Part shown: in pieces, positions 14,611-21,195 of the stretch
Position numbering within the stretch: position 1 is the stretch's first letter
How the letters are laid out: every line of letters begins with the position of its first letter
Assembly: GCA_021151685.1 (NCBI GenBank)
Contig: JAGKWS010000070.1
Span: 1-21,195 of the forward strand
Origin: Chitinophagaceae bacterium
GTDB taxonomy: Bacteria; Bacteroidota; Bacteroidia; Chitinophagales; Chitinophagaceae
Direction: 5' to 3'
DNA: 21,195 nucleotides
Program-made: the position numbers and the translations under genes
The notes under the pieces: generated by a model
Seen by the model: only the letters and a program-made list of their open reading frames with translations
The model's database searches: none
Told to the model about the DNA's origin: nothing

Positions 14611-15810
14611 ATGGCCATTTCGCAGACACAGTTAGCACATCGCTACTCGCTGCACAATGCGGTGCAACTGGTGAGGGGTGGTGCCCCCTACTTCGATGCC
14701 ATAGTACAAATAGCCACAAACGCTCGCTACTCACTACATTTTCAAACCTATATTTTCGACGAAGATGAAACCGGACAATGGGTAGCAGATGCCCTGTGCG
14801 CTGCCGCACGCCGGGGCGTACAAGTATACCTGATGGTAGATGGATACGCATCGCAGCACTTATCGGCTAACTTCAGGGAAAAACTACAATCTGCAGGGGT
14901 ACATTTCCGTTTTTTCGAACCCGTTTTCTACACCTACAAATACTACCTGGGCCGCCGCATGCACCACAAGGTATTGGTAGCCGATGCACATGTTGGTTTG
15001 GTAGGTGGGGTAAACGTAAGCAACCGCTACAACGATTTGCCGGGACAACCCGCATGGCTCGATTGGGCAATTATGGTCTCGGGCGATGCCGCCACAGCCC
15101 TTCACAAAGTATGTACCCGTATGTGGCGGCGTACTGTATTCCGCAAACCCAATTGCCTACCATCAGAAATACCTCAATTGCATACCCCCACAAATACTTG
15201 TAAAGTACGGGTTAGCCGCAACGATTGGGTCTTTCGCCGTACCGACATCTCGGCCTCCTACCGCGATATGTTTACAAAGGCAAAACGCCATGCCACCATC
15301 ATGAGCAGCTATTTCTGGCCACCATCACGCCTGCTACGGCGCATAGAGGTGGCTGCCCGTAACGGTGTTGCGGTCACCGTAATTCTGGCTGGCCATGCCG
15401 ATGTACCCCTCGCCAAATATGCTGAAAGGTACCTATATCGCAGGCTTCTCCGTGCCGGTATTGCTATATACGAGTACCAACCCGGCGTACTACATGCCAA
15501 AATTGCCTTCCGCGACGACGAATGGGCTACCATTGGCTCCTACAATGTCAATAACATCAGCGCATTTGCCAGCATAGAGCTCAATCTGGATGTGGAAGAT
15601 GCGCACACAGCCACACAACTGCGGGGTGCCATAGAACAAATAATAACTCGCGATTGCCGTCGCATAGTGCCAGCAGAATACCAGCTATCCTCCAACCCCG
15701 TGCGCATGTTTCAGTACTATTGCGCCTATCTGTTGGTGCATTTCCTGTTTTATATGTTCACCTTTTATTTTACACAAACCAAAAGAACACGCAGCCCGCA
15801 TCAGGCATAG
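14611..15810 (+). CDS. Phospholipase D family protein, cardiolipin synthase-like
   Basis: Two HKD catalytic motifs define the family. The first is H118-x-K120-x4-D125 (HHKVLVADAHVGLVGGVN) and the second is H295-x-K297-x4-D302 (HAKIAFRDDEWATIGSYN), each followed by the G[GS]xN block. In cardiolipin synthases these join phosphatidyl groups at the inner membrane. The 399-residue length is close to the ClsB/YbhO type, which lacks the two N-terminal membrane helices of ClsA. The N-terminus here is soluble, and a hydrophobic stretch (YYCAYLLVHFLFYMFTFYF, about 368-386) near the C-terminus may anchor it. The last 10 bases overlap the convergent permease gene, and no terminator separates them. Other PLD activities, such as phosphatidylserine synthesis, cannot be excluded. 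Confidence 0.9.
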   Translation: MAISQTQLAHRYSLHNAVQLVRGGAPYFDAIVQIATNARYSLHFQTYIFDEDETGQWVADALCAAARRGVQVYLMVDGYASQHLSANFREKLQSAGVHFRFFEPVFYTYKYYLGRRMHHKVLVADAHVGLVGGVNVSNRYNDLPGQPAWLDWAIMVSGDAATALHKVCTRMWRRTVFRKPNCLPSEIPQLHTPTNTCKVRVSRNDWVFRRTDISASYRDMFTKAKRHATIMSSYFWPPSRLLRRIEVAARNGVAVTVILAGHADVPLAKYAERYLYRRLLRAGIAIYEYQPGVLHAKIAFRDDEWATIGSYNVNNISAFASIELNLDVEDAHTATQLRGAIEQIITRDCRRIVPAEYQLSSNPVRMFQYYCAYLLVHFLFYMFTFYFTQTKRTRSPHQA

Positions 15811-16556
15811 AACTGTTTTACCAGTACCTCTACTCCGGCCACAAACACCAGCACAGCCGTTAGCCGGCGCACCAGCAAACCACTCAGCCACACTATACCC
15901 ATACGCGCGCCCAGTTGCCCACCCAGCAGCACAACAGCCCCCAGCATAGCTATACGATGCCACGATGCATCATGCACCTGTACCGATAGTTGACCAGCCA
16001 AACCGGCAATGGAATTGATAAGAATGAAAAAACTTGCGGTTGCCGCTATATGCCTTGCAGTATCCCACCGCAACAGGTGCAATACCGGTGCCAGAAAAAT
16101 TCCGCCACCTATACTCACCATACCCGACAGAAAGCCTATACCCCCACCTATAGCCGCTTCCTTTATAGTATTGTTGTTGGCGGGCAATTCATCTTCCGCA
16201 CGGCGCGGTTGCAACCACAGCAGTAACCCTGCGGCCATCAGCGTTACCCCAAGCAGCACAAAAAATGTAGCATCACTTACCTTCATCCTTGCCCCCACAA
16301 AGGCGGCAGGCACACTCACCGCCACCAATGGCAGTACTTTTCGGTAGGGAAGCTCCTTCCGTCTCACAAACAGAATAGTGCCGCCCAGCACCACCACTAT
16401 GTTACAAATCAAAGCAGTCAACCGCATCTCCGCACGGCCCACACCATACAGTGCCAGTATGGCCAGATAGCCCGAACCACCGCCAAACCCCACTGCCGAA
16501 TAGATGAATGCCACTATAAAAAAGAAAAATAACAACTCAGGATGTGGCATCTGCAT
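15801..16556 (-). CDS. TSUP (TauE/SafE) family membrane permease
   Basis: TSUP proteins are inner-membrane carriers linked to export or uptake of sulfite, sulfoacetate and other small organic anions. The 251-residue protein has about eight hydrophobic helices in two halves. Typical glycine-rich motifs are VGFGGGSGYLAIL near the N-terminus and GGGIGFLSGMVSIGGGIFLAPVL in the second half. It begins 10 bases after the stop of the kinase gene and is probably the last gene of a three-gene minus-strand operon. Its own 3' end overlaps the phospholipase D-like gene by 10 bases. The substrate cannot be deduced. Confidence 0.92.
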   Translation of the reverse strand: MQMPHPELLFFFFIVAFIYSAVGFGGGSGYLAILALYGVGRAEMRLTALICNIVVVLGGTILFVRRKELPYRKVLPLVAVSVPAAFVGARMKVSDATFFVLLGVTLMAAGLLLWLQPRRAEDELPANNNTIKEAAIGGGIGFLSGMVSIGGGIFLAPVLHLLRWDTARHIAATASFFILINSIAGLAGQLSVQVHDASWHRIAMLGAVVLLGGQLGARMGIVWLSGLLVRRLTAVLVFVAGVEVLVKQFYA

Positions 16557-16566
16557 GTATCATTTA

Positions 16567-17562
16567 TCATGGTATCAGCCTGCAACATTCGTCCAGCAAG
16601 CGGGTTTTGTCAATGGCCACCACCCCGGCATCTTCGCACACTATCCCACCGGCTATGTTCGAGACTTCTGCCATCAATGCCACATCTTTTGTCAGCGTAT
16701 ATATCAGTGCTGCTGTCGCTACTACAGTATCACCAGCTCCACTCACATCGGCTATATTGCGCCTGTGTGATGGTATGATGGCTGCCTTACTTCCACTATT
16801 GTAATACACCCCCTTCTCAGACAGTGTAATGAATGTAATACCATGCCCCAGCTCTCTGTGCAGCACATCATGCGCTACATTCAGCTCTTCAGTATCTACC
16901 TTGTCTATATCCAGATTCAATCCTTCGCGCACCTCCTTCAGGTTCGGCTTGAAGATAGTCACATCTTTGAAGGCAAGAAAATTGCGCTTCTTTGGGTCTA
17001 CAACAGTCACAATACCTATTTCCTTGCAGTGCGCTGCTATATGGCGTATCACATTGTCTTTCAATACGCCCTTGTTGTAGTCTTCAAAAATCAACACATC
17101 AGGCTTCACACGTTGCAGATAGCGAAGCACCATATCTATAAACGGATGCTCCTCCTCAGTATACAGGTCGTCGGTTATTTCGTCATCCAGCCGCATCATT
17201 TGCTGATTGCGGCTCAGTATGCGCACCTTGGTAGTAGTAGGCCGTTTAGCACTCTTCATTACCAGTGTTGTATCTATACCGGCTTCAGCTGCCAGCGTAG
17301 TCAGTAGGTCGCCGTTGCTATCGTCACCCACCACACTGGCCAGTGTCACCTTTGCCCCCATAGACCGGCAGTTCAGTGCCACATTGGCAGCACCACCCAG
17401 TCTGCTTTCGCGGCGGGTAATGGCCACCACCGGCACTGGTGCCTCTGGCGATATCCTGTCTACATTACCCCACCAGTAGTTATCCAGCATCACGTCGCCG
17501 GCCACTACCACATGCAGGCCATCCATCTTCCCAAAAACATCTGTCAGTATTTCTCTGTTCAT
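16567..17562 (-). CDS. PfkB-family kinase, D-glycero-beta-D-manno-heptose-7-phosphate kinase-like
   Basis: RfaE1/HldA-type kinases phosphorylate heptose-7-phosphate at carbon 1, on the way to ADP-heptose for lipopolysaccharide. The 331-residue protein shows the PfkB ribokinase fold: DVMLDNYWWGNVDRISPEAPVPVV (about 23-46), RLGGAANVALN, TTTKVRILSRNQQMMRLDDE (substrate and ATP region), DPKKRNF, KPNLKEV and the catalytic anion hole SGAGD with Asp278. RISPEAPVPV and TTTKVRI are typical of the heptose kinases. The nucleotidyltransferase half found in bifunctional HldE (about 477 residues) is absent, so that step must be encoded elsewhere. The ATG shares one base with the stop of the upstream permease gene (TAATG), which indicates translational coupling. 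Confidence 0.92.
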   Translation of the reverse strand: MNREILTDVFGKMDGLHVVVAGDVMLDNYWWGNVDRISPEAPVPVVAITRRESRLGGAANVALNCRSMGAKVTLASVVGDDSNGDLLTTLAAEAGIDTTLVMKSAKRPTTTKVRILSRNQQMMRLDDEITDDLYTEEEHPFIDMVLRYLQRVKPDVLIFEDYNKGVLKDNVIRHIAAHCKEIGIVTVVDPKKRNFLAFKDVTIFKPNLKEVREGLNLDIDKVDTEELNVAHDVLHRELGHGITFITLSEKGVYYNSGSKAAIIPSHRRNIADVSGAGDTVVATAALIYTLTKDVALMAEVSNIAGGIVCEDAGVVAIDKTRLLDECCRLIP

Positions 17563-18992
17563 TATGCGCTTCTACTTTTCAGTATTCGGTATATAGGCAA
17601 TCCCATTATCACTATTATCAGCCCCGGCCATGTATACTCTGGTTTGTAACGCAAAAGTACAATGCAAATAAACGATGCCAACGCAATGTACAACGCCGGT
17701 ACTACCGGATAACCTATAGCCTTGTATGGCCTTGGGTGATTGGGCGCAGTCTTCCGCAACCGGAAGATACCCCCTATCGTAAGTATGTAAAACAACAGTA
17801 CTGTAAAAATGATAAAATCCAGCAGGTTGCCATACTGCCCGCTCAGGCATAACAGCGATGCCCATATACATTGCATCCACAGTGCCTTCTCCGGCACATC
17901 GTTCTTATTCAGCTTTCCCGCCGCTGGCAAAAACAGGCCATCCTTTGCCATAGTGTAGTACACCCGTGCGCCAGACAGTATCAACCCGTTATTGCACCCA
18001 AAGGTCGAAATCATGATCAACAGTGCTATCACTTTTGCACCATCAGCCCCCAATATTTTTAGTGCCGCCGCCACTGCTACCCTGTCATCTGGCGCACCTG
18101 CTATCTCGGGTACAGTCATCACGTTCAGGTACATCAGGTTCATCAGCACATACACCACAGTTACCACCAGTGTACCAATAAACAGGCTCAAACCAATATT
18201 GCGCTCGGGGCGTTTCATCTCGCCAGCAATAAACGTTACACTATTCCACGCATCGCTCGAGAACAAAGAGCCCACCATGGCCGTACAGATGGCTATTACC
18301 AACGCAGGCACACTCAGCCCGGTATGTATTATGCCCGTATCTGTCTTGGTAATGCTACGTGCCCGCCACGCATCTTCCCAGTTCAGATGCCATGTTGTAG
18401 CATCCTTTACCAGCAAAAAGCCAAATACTACCAGCGCAGCCATAGCCGCCAACTTGGCAAACGTAAATATGAATTGTATTATTTTACCGCTCTTTACACC
18501 ACGGGTGTTTATCCAAGTCAGCAGTATTACGGTTACTATGCCGGTTATCTGTGCACCACTTATATGAAAACCGGTCTCTGTACCCAGCAACAGATTCTTA
18601 TCGCCCAGTGCCGGCATCAGATAGCCGGCAAACTTACCAAAAGCTACCCCCACAGCAGCAATGGTGCCTGTCTGTATCACCGCAAAAAAAGACCAACCAT
18701 ACAAAAAGGCGTAGAGTCTCCCGAATGCTTCGCGCAGGTACACATACTGCCCACCCGCATGCGGATACATACCACTCAACTCGCCATAACTCAGTGCAGC
18801 CGTAAGCGTTATAAAGCCCGATAACAACCATACCACCACCAGCCACCCGGCACTACCCACATCGCGGGCTATACCCGCACTCACTATAAATATACCCGAC
18901 CCTATCATAGACCCTATCACCAACAGGGCACCATCAAGCAGGGTCAGAGACCGTTTTGCACTACTATCCTTTGTCGATTCGGTCGATTTCAA
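17562..18992 (-). CDS. APC-family amino-acid permease
   Basis: This inner-membrane carrier has 476 residues and about twelve helices. The first helix has the family signature SMIGSGIFIVSAGI (about 28-41), which forms the substrate site of APC/LAT-type transporters. Further conserved parts are YGELSGMYPHAGGQYVYLREAFG, the MKRPERNIGLSLFIGT loop and GARVYYTMAKDGLFL. The sequence most resembles the exchanger-like (LAT/YfnA-type) branch. The only plausible start is TTG at 18992; the next ATG codon, in the signature helix, would remove part of it. It is the first gene of the operon with the kinase and TSUP permease. No clear promoter was seen in the 60 bases ahead, so read-through from the OmpH-like gene is possible. 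Confidence 0.93.
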   Translation of the reverse strand: MKSTESTKDSSAKRSLTLLDGALLVIGSMIGSGIFIVSAGIARDVGSAGWLVVVWLLSGFITLTAALSYGELSGMYPHAGGQYVYLREAFGRLYAFLYGWSFFAVIQTGTIAAVGVAFGKFAGYLMPALGDKNLLLGTETGFHISGAQITGIVTVILLTWINTRGVKSGKIIQFIFTFAKLAAMAALVVFGFLLVKDATTWHLNWEDAWRARSITKTDTGIIHTGLSVPALVIAICTAMVGSLFSSDAWNSVTFIAGEMKRPERNIGLSLFIGTLVVTVVYVLMNLMYLNVMTVPEIAGAPDDRVAVAAALKILGADGAKVIALLIMISTFGCNNGLILSGARVYYTMAKDGLFLPAAGKLNKNDVPEKALWMQCIWASLLCLSGQYGNLLDFIIFTVLLFYILTIGGIFRLRKTAPNHPRPYKAIGYPVVPALYIALASFICIVLLRYKPEYTWPGLIIVIMGLPIYRILKSRSA

Positions 18993-19052
18993 ATGGCTAT
19001 TTTTCCGAAATATACTACATTATCCCATATCAGCAGCGGGTCAAGCAATGGG

Positions 19053-19655
19053 TTACTTCTTTTCGGTTTCTGTTTTAGAAGCCGCATTCAGGCCCTTCAC
19101 CACATCATCTGTTATATTGTGCGCCTTGCCGGCATACAATATGGCCGATCCGCTACCCGAGTATGAGAGAATAAAATCGTACTTATGCGTCTTGTTATAT
19201 TCGGCCAGATAGGCATTTAGACGTTTCTTCAAATCACCGTTAAACTCCTCCTGCTCCTTCACCAGCTGTTCCGTCAGCGACTGCTTCCTCGACTCCAATG
19301 TCTGTTGCATCTGCATCAGCTTCTTGTTAGCAGCCTCATATTCAGCCTGCGTCAGCGAGTTCGATTGTGCTTTTTTCTGCATTTCATATGCATCATTCTG
19401 CATTTGGGCATATGACCGCTGCAATTCAGCCTCCATCTGGGCCTGCTTTTTCTTAAAGTCCTCTCCGCGCTTTTTCAGCAATTCATAGTTGGCTTCCAGC
19501 GTATCTATATCCACATAGGCTATCATAGCCCCGCCCGATACCGCTACAGGTGCTTCTTTAACTGTAGTTTTGTTTTTCTGCATCACCATAATGCCACCCA
19601 GCGACAGTACACCAGCTATAGCCAGTAAACTGAGTATTGTAGAAACGTTCTTCAT
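19053..19655 (-). CDS. OmpH/Skp-like periplasmic chaperone
   Basis: Skp/OmpH proteins hold unfolded outer-membrane proteins in the periplasm. The 200-residue product begins with an uncleaved or cleavable membrane segment (STILSLLAIAGVLSLGGIMVM, about 5-25). It then has MIAYVDIDTLEANYELLKKRGEDF, which is the usual start of the OmpH domain, a long coiled coil rich in Lys, Gln and Glu (about 60-135) and a C-terminal part KYDFILSYSGSGSAILYAG typical of the family. A charged tail ends it. It is a separate gene from the permease downstream by 60 bases. A terminator of the next upstream minus-strand gene lies at 19687-19721. Confidence 0.92.
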   Translation of the reverse strand: MKNVSTILSLLAIAGVLSLGGIMVMQKNKTTVKEAPVAVSGGAMIAYVDIDTLEANYELLKKRGEDFKKKQAQMEAELQRSYAQMQNDAYEMQKKAQSNSLTQAEYEAANKKLMQMQQTLESRKQSLTEQLVKEQEEFNGDLKKRLNAYLAEYNKTHKYDFILSYSGSGSAILYAGKAHNITDDVVKGLNAASKTETEKK

Positions 19656-19686
19656 AAACCTAACTATATCAGTGTTGTTGCATCAA

Positions 19687-19721
19687 AAATAGCTGAGCAG
19701 ACAAACTCCACCCAGCTATTT
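19687..19721 (-). terminator. Terminator after the small lipoprotein gene
   Basis: On the minus strand AAATAGCTG (19721-19713) pairs with CAGCTATTT (19695-19687) over 9 bp around a 17-nt loop, and the second arm runs into TTTTT. It lies 52 bases after the stop of the 19773-19988 gene and ahead of the OmpH-like gene. Confidence 0.6.
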
Positions 19722-19772
19722 ATCTTAATATTATCCTAATTAATGAGAATTAAGGTACCCTATTGCCCTCTA

Positions 19773-19988
19773 CTAATAGATAGTGCAGTTCCACACCTCT
19801 CCGGTAACAGTACTATCAAAACTGCTGCAAATCTCCGTTGCCTTCGTTTGGCTCTGTATTCCCAAATCTTGTACGTACATGATTTTATTGTTGAAAGAAC
19901 AAGAACAACGATAAGACTTTTTGCAGGAAGTTGTTGTCAGCAATATACCCGCAACAAGCGCAACTGTAACATAAACAGCTTTTTTCAT
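19773..19988 (-). CDS. Small Cys-rich lipoprotein, function unknown
   Basis: The 71-residue product starts MKKAVYVTVALVAGILLTTTSC, a typical signal peptide with the lipobox Cys at residue 22. The mature part of about 50 residues has KKSYRCSCSFNN, then VQDLG and ATEICSSFDSTV, and ends EVWNCTIY. Four further Cys could form two disulfides. The ATG at 19988 is chosen because an extended reading from 20078 would bury the signal peptide. No family was recognised; similar short KKSYRCSC-type lipoproteins are common in Bacteroidota. It is transcribed away from the GNAT gene, and its own terminator follows. Confidence 0.75.
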   Translation of the reverse strand: MKKAVYVTVALVAGILLTTTSCKKSYRCSCSFNNKIMYVQDLGIQSQTKATEICSSFDSTVTGEVWNCTIY

Positions 19989-20004
19989 CGGCAATACAAG
20001 TTGA

Positions 20005-20035
20005 TTGAAAAGCGAATTTAGTTTATTTATCTTTG
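20005..20035 (+). promoter_or_regulatory. Candidate promoter for the GNAT gene
   Basis: TTG (20005-20007), a 20-nt spacer and TATCTTTG (20028-20035) fit the TTTG-N19-21-TAnnTTTG pattern, with a perfect -7 element. The leader to the ATG at 20134 would be about 95 nt. Confidence 0.45.
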
Positions 20036-20133
20036 AAGAAGAAAAGAAATGTACGGTATTCAGCAAAAAACCGACCAAAACTGCACCGATCCATCTTCCA
20101 ATTCTTGCCGATACATATCAACCACTCTCCAAA

Positions 20134-20631
20134 ATGATTCATATCCGAAAAGCCACCAGTAGCGACTTCCCGGCCATTATCAATATTACCGAACAGGTAT
20201 GGCCACCCACCTACCTGCACATTATAGGGCCTACACAGTTGCGGTACATGATAGATCTGTTCTACAACACCACCGCCCTGCAACAGCAAATGGACAATGG
20301 TCATCATTTCATAGTTGCTACAGATGGTGCCAATACGGTTGGTTTCGCATCATGGTCGCTTATTGCCCCCAGCACCTGGAAATTACACAAGTTATACGTG
20401 CGCTCATCTCAGCAAGGGCGTGGCACCGGCAAGGCACTCATTCACCACATCATTGCGGCCATACAAGTTCAAGGGCAGCCCATGCAGCTACAGCTCAATG
20501 TCAACAGAAATAATACTCCGGCTATTCATTTCTACCACAAGTATGGCTTCCACCATCTGGCCGACGAAGATATAGACATTGGCAATGGCTACTTCATGAA
20601 CGATCACATATTGTACCTCACAATTCCATAA
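20134..20631 (+). CDS. GNAT-family N-acetyltransferase
   Basis: GNAT enzymes move an acetyl group from acetyl-CoA to an amine of a small molecule or protein. The 165-residue chain starts MIHIRKATSSDFPAI, a standard first strand and helix, which supports ATG 20134 over an upstream in-frame ATG at 20005 that lies in the promoter region. The acetyl-CoA pyrophosphate loop is QQGRGTGK (93-100) after the strand LHKLYVRS. The later NVNRNNTPAIHFYHKYGF is the common motif B, in which Tyr often acts as general acid. It stands alone between two minus-strand genes, with its own promoter candidate and a terminator that includes its stop codon. The substrate is unknown. Confidence 0.92.
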   Translation: MIHIRKATSSDFPAIINITEQVWPPTYLHIIGPTQLRYMIDLFYNTTALQQQMDNGHHFIVATDGANTVGFASWSLIAPSTWKLHKLYVRSSQQGRGTGKALIHHIIAAIQVQGQPMQLQLNVNRNNTPAIHFYHKYGFHHLADEDIDIGNGYFMNDHILYLTIP

Positions 20632-20667
20632 ACGAAAAGAGCAGCCTTAGCTGCTCTTTTCGTTTAT
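20628..20667. terminator. Shared convergent terminator, perfect 18-bp stem
   Basis: The arms 20628-20645 and 20650-20667 are perfectly complementary around a CTTA tetraloop. The A-rich left arm and T-rich right arm make it work in both directions. The left arm contains the TAA stop of the GNAT gene (20629-20631), and the TonB-family gene ends 19 bases to the right. Confidence 0.85.
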
Positions 20668-20685
20668 CCCTATCCTAAAAAAAAA

Positions 20686-21195
20686 TTACTGAAGTGTGAA
20701 ACTGATGGGCAAGTTATAATAAACCTTTACCGGCTTGCCATTTTGCTTACCCGCCTTCCATGCAGGCATAGAACTTACTACACGTTTTGCTTCCTCATCG
20801 CAGCCGCCGCCTATACCACGTACTACCGTTACATCACTCACTTTACCATTCTCGTCTACCACAAAGCGCACCACTACGCGGCCTTGTATGTTATTATCCT
20901 TAGCAGCTTCGGGGTAAGAGATGTTGTCACCCAAATACTTCTGAATATCCCCCACAAAAGAAGGCATTTGCTCTACATAAGTAAAGATTTGTGGTGGTGG
21001 TGGCGTTTCTACCACACCAGTACCAGTTGAAGGCTCTACTATTCCGGGGTCCAGTGCATCAGGGTCACCTTCCTGTGTAGTTTTTCCCACCTTGGCCGTA
21101 ATCTCCTCCTGAGGTGGTGGCACCTCATCTTCCTTCACCTGCTCATCAGGCTTTATCACCGGCGGCGTAAACTTCACCGTAGGTGCTACCGGTGG
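20686..21195 (-). CDS. TonB-family energy transducer, 5' part cut by window edge
   Basis: TonB proteins carry proton-motive energy from the inner membrane to outer-membrane receptors. The 169 visible residues start inside a Pro/Val/Lys/Glu-rich periplasmic spacer (PPVAPTVKFTPPVIKPDEQV, then VPPPQEE) and lead to the C-terminal TonB domain over about the last 90 residues. That domain reads FVGDIQKYLGDNISYPEAA, GRVVVRFVVDENGKVSDVTV, GGGCDEEAKRVVSSMPAWKAGKQ and VKVYYNLPISFTL. The frame is open to the window edge, so the membrane anchor lies outside; the GTG at 21177 is internal and not a start. The layout is typical of Bacteroidota TonB paralogues. Confidence 0.93.
   Translation of the reverse strand, partial: PPVAPTVKFTPPVIKPDEQVKEDEVPPPQEEITAKVGKTTQEGDPDALDPGIVEPSTGTGVVETPPPPQIFTYVEQMPSFVGDIQKYLGDNISYPEAAKDNNIQGRVVVRFVVDENGKVSDVTVVRGIGGGCDEEAKRVVSSMPAWKAGKQNGKPVKVYYNLPISFTLQ

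Noticed and set aside
18993..19052. TTGACC and GATAAT as a sigma-70 promoter of the proteobacterial type before the permease gene
   Set aside because: The spacing is about 14 bases, shorter than functional promoters, and Bacteroidota use a different consensus.
21175..21177. GTG as the start of the TonB-family gene
   Set aside because: The frame stays open to the window edge through a Pro-rich spacer typical of TonB proteins, and no membrane anchor follows the GTG.

Overview
The window looks like chromosomal DNA from a member of the Bacteroidota, most likely the Chitinophagia. The pointers are a surface protein with a C-terminal type IX secretion (Por) sorting domain, a TonB-family transducer, an ECF sigma factor followed by an envelope beta-barrel protein, promoter-like TTG-N18-20-TAnnTTTG elements and no clear Shine-Dalgarno sequences. 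No tRNA, rRNA, CRISPR array, insertion sequence or phage gene was seen. The genus cannot be read from the sequence.

Layout from left to right. (1) Positions 1-2847, minus strand: a lipoprotein-type peptide methionine sulfoxide reductase A cut by the left edge, then a 690-residue secreted protein with four Big2/Ig-like repeats and a T9SS tail. (2) 2848-3404: a gene-poor, AT-rich stretch with a probable frameshifted small membrane-protein gene. (3) 3368-4294, minus strand: a LysR regulator of the CbbR/CmpR/NdhR type. Across a 260-bp regulatory gap it faces a long plus-strand gene series. (4) 4555-10696: purK, purE, isocitrate dehydrogenase, a DUF6671 protein, a Sua5/YrdC threonylcarbamoyl-AMP synthase, an SbtA-type bicarbonate permease and a 59-residue membrane peptide, closed by a terminator. 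(5) 10941-14503: an ECF sigma factor and a 980-residue protein with an anti-sigma-like N-terminus, one membrane helix, a very long Thr/Asn/Ser-rich linker and a C-terminal beta-barrel. (6) 14611-15810: a phospholipase D/cardiolipin synthase-like protein. (7) 15801-18992, minus strand: an amino-acid permease, a heptose-7-phosphate-kinase-like PfkB kinase and a TSUP permease, tightly packed. (8) 19053-21195: an OmpH/Skp-like protein, a small Cys-rich lipoprotein, a GNAT acetyltransferase on the plus strand, and a TonB-family protein cut by the right edge.

The most interesting reading is that region 3-4 is an inorganic-carbon module. PurK and Sua5 each use bicarbonate with ATP, PurE moves the resulting carboxyl group, isocitrate dehydrogenase releases CO2 and makes 2-oxoglutarate, and SbtA imports bicarbonate. 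The divergent regulator belongs to the LysR branch that controls carbon fixation and bicarbonate uptake in autotrophs, yet no RuBisCO or SbtB gene is present here. The second is the sigma-factor pair in region 5, whose partner protein could physically link the inner and outer membranes in one chain.
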